Positions 63,487-64,000 of a DNA stretch of 64,000 nucleotides are shown here, piece by piece (positions within the stretch are counted from its first letter, which is position 1; each line of letters starts with the position of its first letter). The position numbers and the translations under genes were made by a program. Source of the stretch: Methylorubrum rhodesianum (GTDB taxonomy: Bacteria; Pseudomonadota; Alphaproteobacteria; Rhizobiales; Beijerinckiaceae); the NCBI RefSeq assembly GCF_014199985.1, contig NZ_JACHOS010000008.1, positions 62,001 through 126,000 of the forward strand. Reading direction: 5' to 3'. Below the pieces are notes generated by a model. It ran no database searches, had not been told where the DNA came from, and saw only the letters and a program-made list of their open reading frames with translations.

Positions 63487-64000
63487 ATGTCGCGCGAACC
63501 CAAAACCTCCGAGCCGCCCCGCCTCGGCTTCTGCTGCACCTTCATTCCCGATCCGGATCCGGCCCACAAAACCCTGAAGGCCGCCAAGGATGCGGCCAAG
63601 CTGATGAATCTCGGCACGGTGACCATGGCGCATCTGGAGCGCCTCGGACCGGCTGCGCGATACGAGAAGCTGGAGGGCGTGGTGCGCCACAACCTCGCGG
63701 CCCTGGAGCGTCAGGTCGCCTGGGTCTCGGGCCGGCCGCCGCTGGAGCGGCTCCTGCGCATGGCGAGCTCCGTTCTGCCCGGCTACACCCATCCGGTGGC
63801 CGAGCCGCTCTATGCCGAGCCGGCGATGCGCGCCCTGATCGAGACCGGTCTCGCCCGGATCGGTGAACGGGCGCGGGCGGGGGGCGTGCGCCTCAGCATG
63901 CATCCCGGCCCGTTCTGCATCATCGCCTCGCGCAACCCGAACGCGCAGGCCAACGGCATCGCCGAACTCGAATACCACGCCGAGGTGATGACGATGCTGG
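63487..64000 (+). CDS. UvsE-like UV damage endonuclease (3' end off window)
   Basis: The frame from ATG 63487 runs open to the window end (about 171 residues seen). It begins RLGFCCTFIPDP and contains LNLGTVTMAHLERLG-like sequence (here MNLGTVTMAHLERLG), RLSMHPGPFCIIAS and GIAELEYHAEVM, resembling UvsE/UVDE TIM-barrel endonucleases. These nick DNA 5' of UV lesions. It follows pxpC after 46 bp on the same strand. The final half is missing, so completeness is unknown. Confidence 0.75.
   Translation, partial: MSREPKTSEPPRLGFCCTFIPDPDPAHKTLKAAKDAAKLMNLGTVTMAHLERLGPAARYEKLEGVVRHNLAALERQVAWVSGRPPLERLLRMASSVLPGYTHPVAEPLYAEPAMRALIETGLARIGERARAGGVRLSMHPGPFCIIASRNPNAQANGIAELEYHAEVMTML

Overview
The window is a GC-rich alphaproteobacterial chromosome segment. 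Its content and gene order point to a methylotroph of the Methylobacterium/Methylorubrum extorquens group: PQQ biosynthesis with a fused pqqC/D, a lanthanide-type methanol dehydrogenase xoxF with xoxG and xoxJ, and a complete contiguous serine-cycle block (sga-hprA-mtdA-fch-mtkA-mtkB-ppc-mclA). Several predicted proteins (MtdA, Fch, Sga, HprA) look nearly identical in length and sequence to the M. extorquens enzymes as I remember them. I saw no insertion sequence, tRNA, rRNA or CRISPR array.

Region 1 (1-6000, + strand): 3' end of pqqB, pqqCD and pqqE, then two translationally coupled exported proteins of unknown function, then folP-folB-folK for pterin/folate synthesis. Region 2 (6001-12705, - strand): xoxF-xoxG-xoxJ, with a terminator-like hairpin between xoxF and xoxG and a perfect palindrome upstream of xoxF. 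Upstream of these lies an ABC importer (binding protein, permease, ATPase). Region 3 (12706-15000): a pterin carbinolamine dehydratase, a dienelactone hydrolase-like protein and a DUF1003 membrane protein.

Region 4 (15001-25750, - strand): the serine-cycle operon. PQQ-dependent XoxF makes C1 units, Fch and MtdA interconvert tetrahydrofolate C1 carriers, and Sga, HprA, Ppc, MtkAB and MclA carry the cycle. Strong inverted repeats lie at most gene junctions, two palindromic intergenic repeats sit between mtkA and fch, and an intrinsic terminator follows mclA. Region 5 (25751-32500): a metallophosphoesterase/glycosyltransferase pair, rnhB, a radical SAM protein, rpmG and panB.

Region 6 (32900-36570): a four-gene periplasmic 'quinoprotein relay' operon (metallohydrolase, fused SoxYZ-like carrier, CXXCW rhodanese-like protein, thioredoxin-like protein) divergent from a TetR regulator, with an operator-like palindrome between them. 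This is the least understood coherent system here. Region 7 (36570-45140): a MNT/HEPN toxin-antitoxin pair whose HEPN gene carries a one-base deletion, a CobW-family GTPase, an O-antigen polymerase-like protein coupled to a large hybrid histidine kinase, and a DUF2384/RES toxin-antitoxin pair with a tandem operator.

Region 8 (45240-54630): ycjX/ycjF-like genes, small exported proteins, lysA with an lptM-like lipoprotein, a DUF1134 (EipA-like) gene with an upstream CtrA box, and cysQ. Region 9 (54936-64000, + strand): chpT-cheA-cheW-cheY-cheB-cheR, pxpB-pxpC and the start of a UvsE-like endonuclease.
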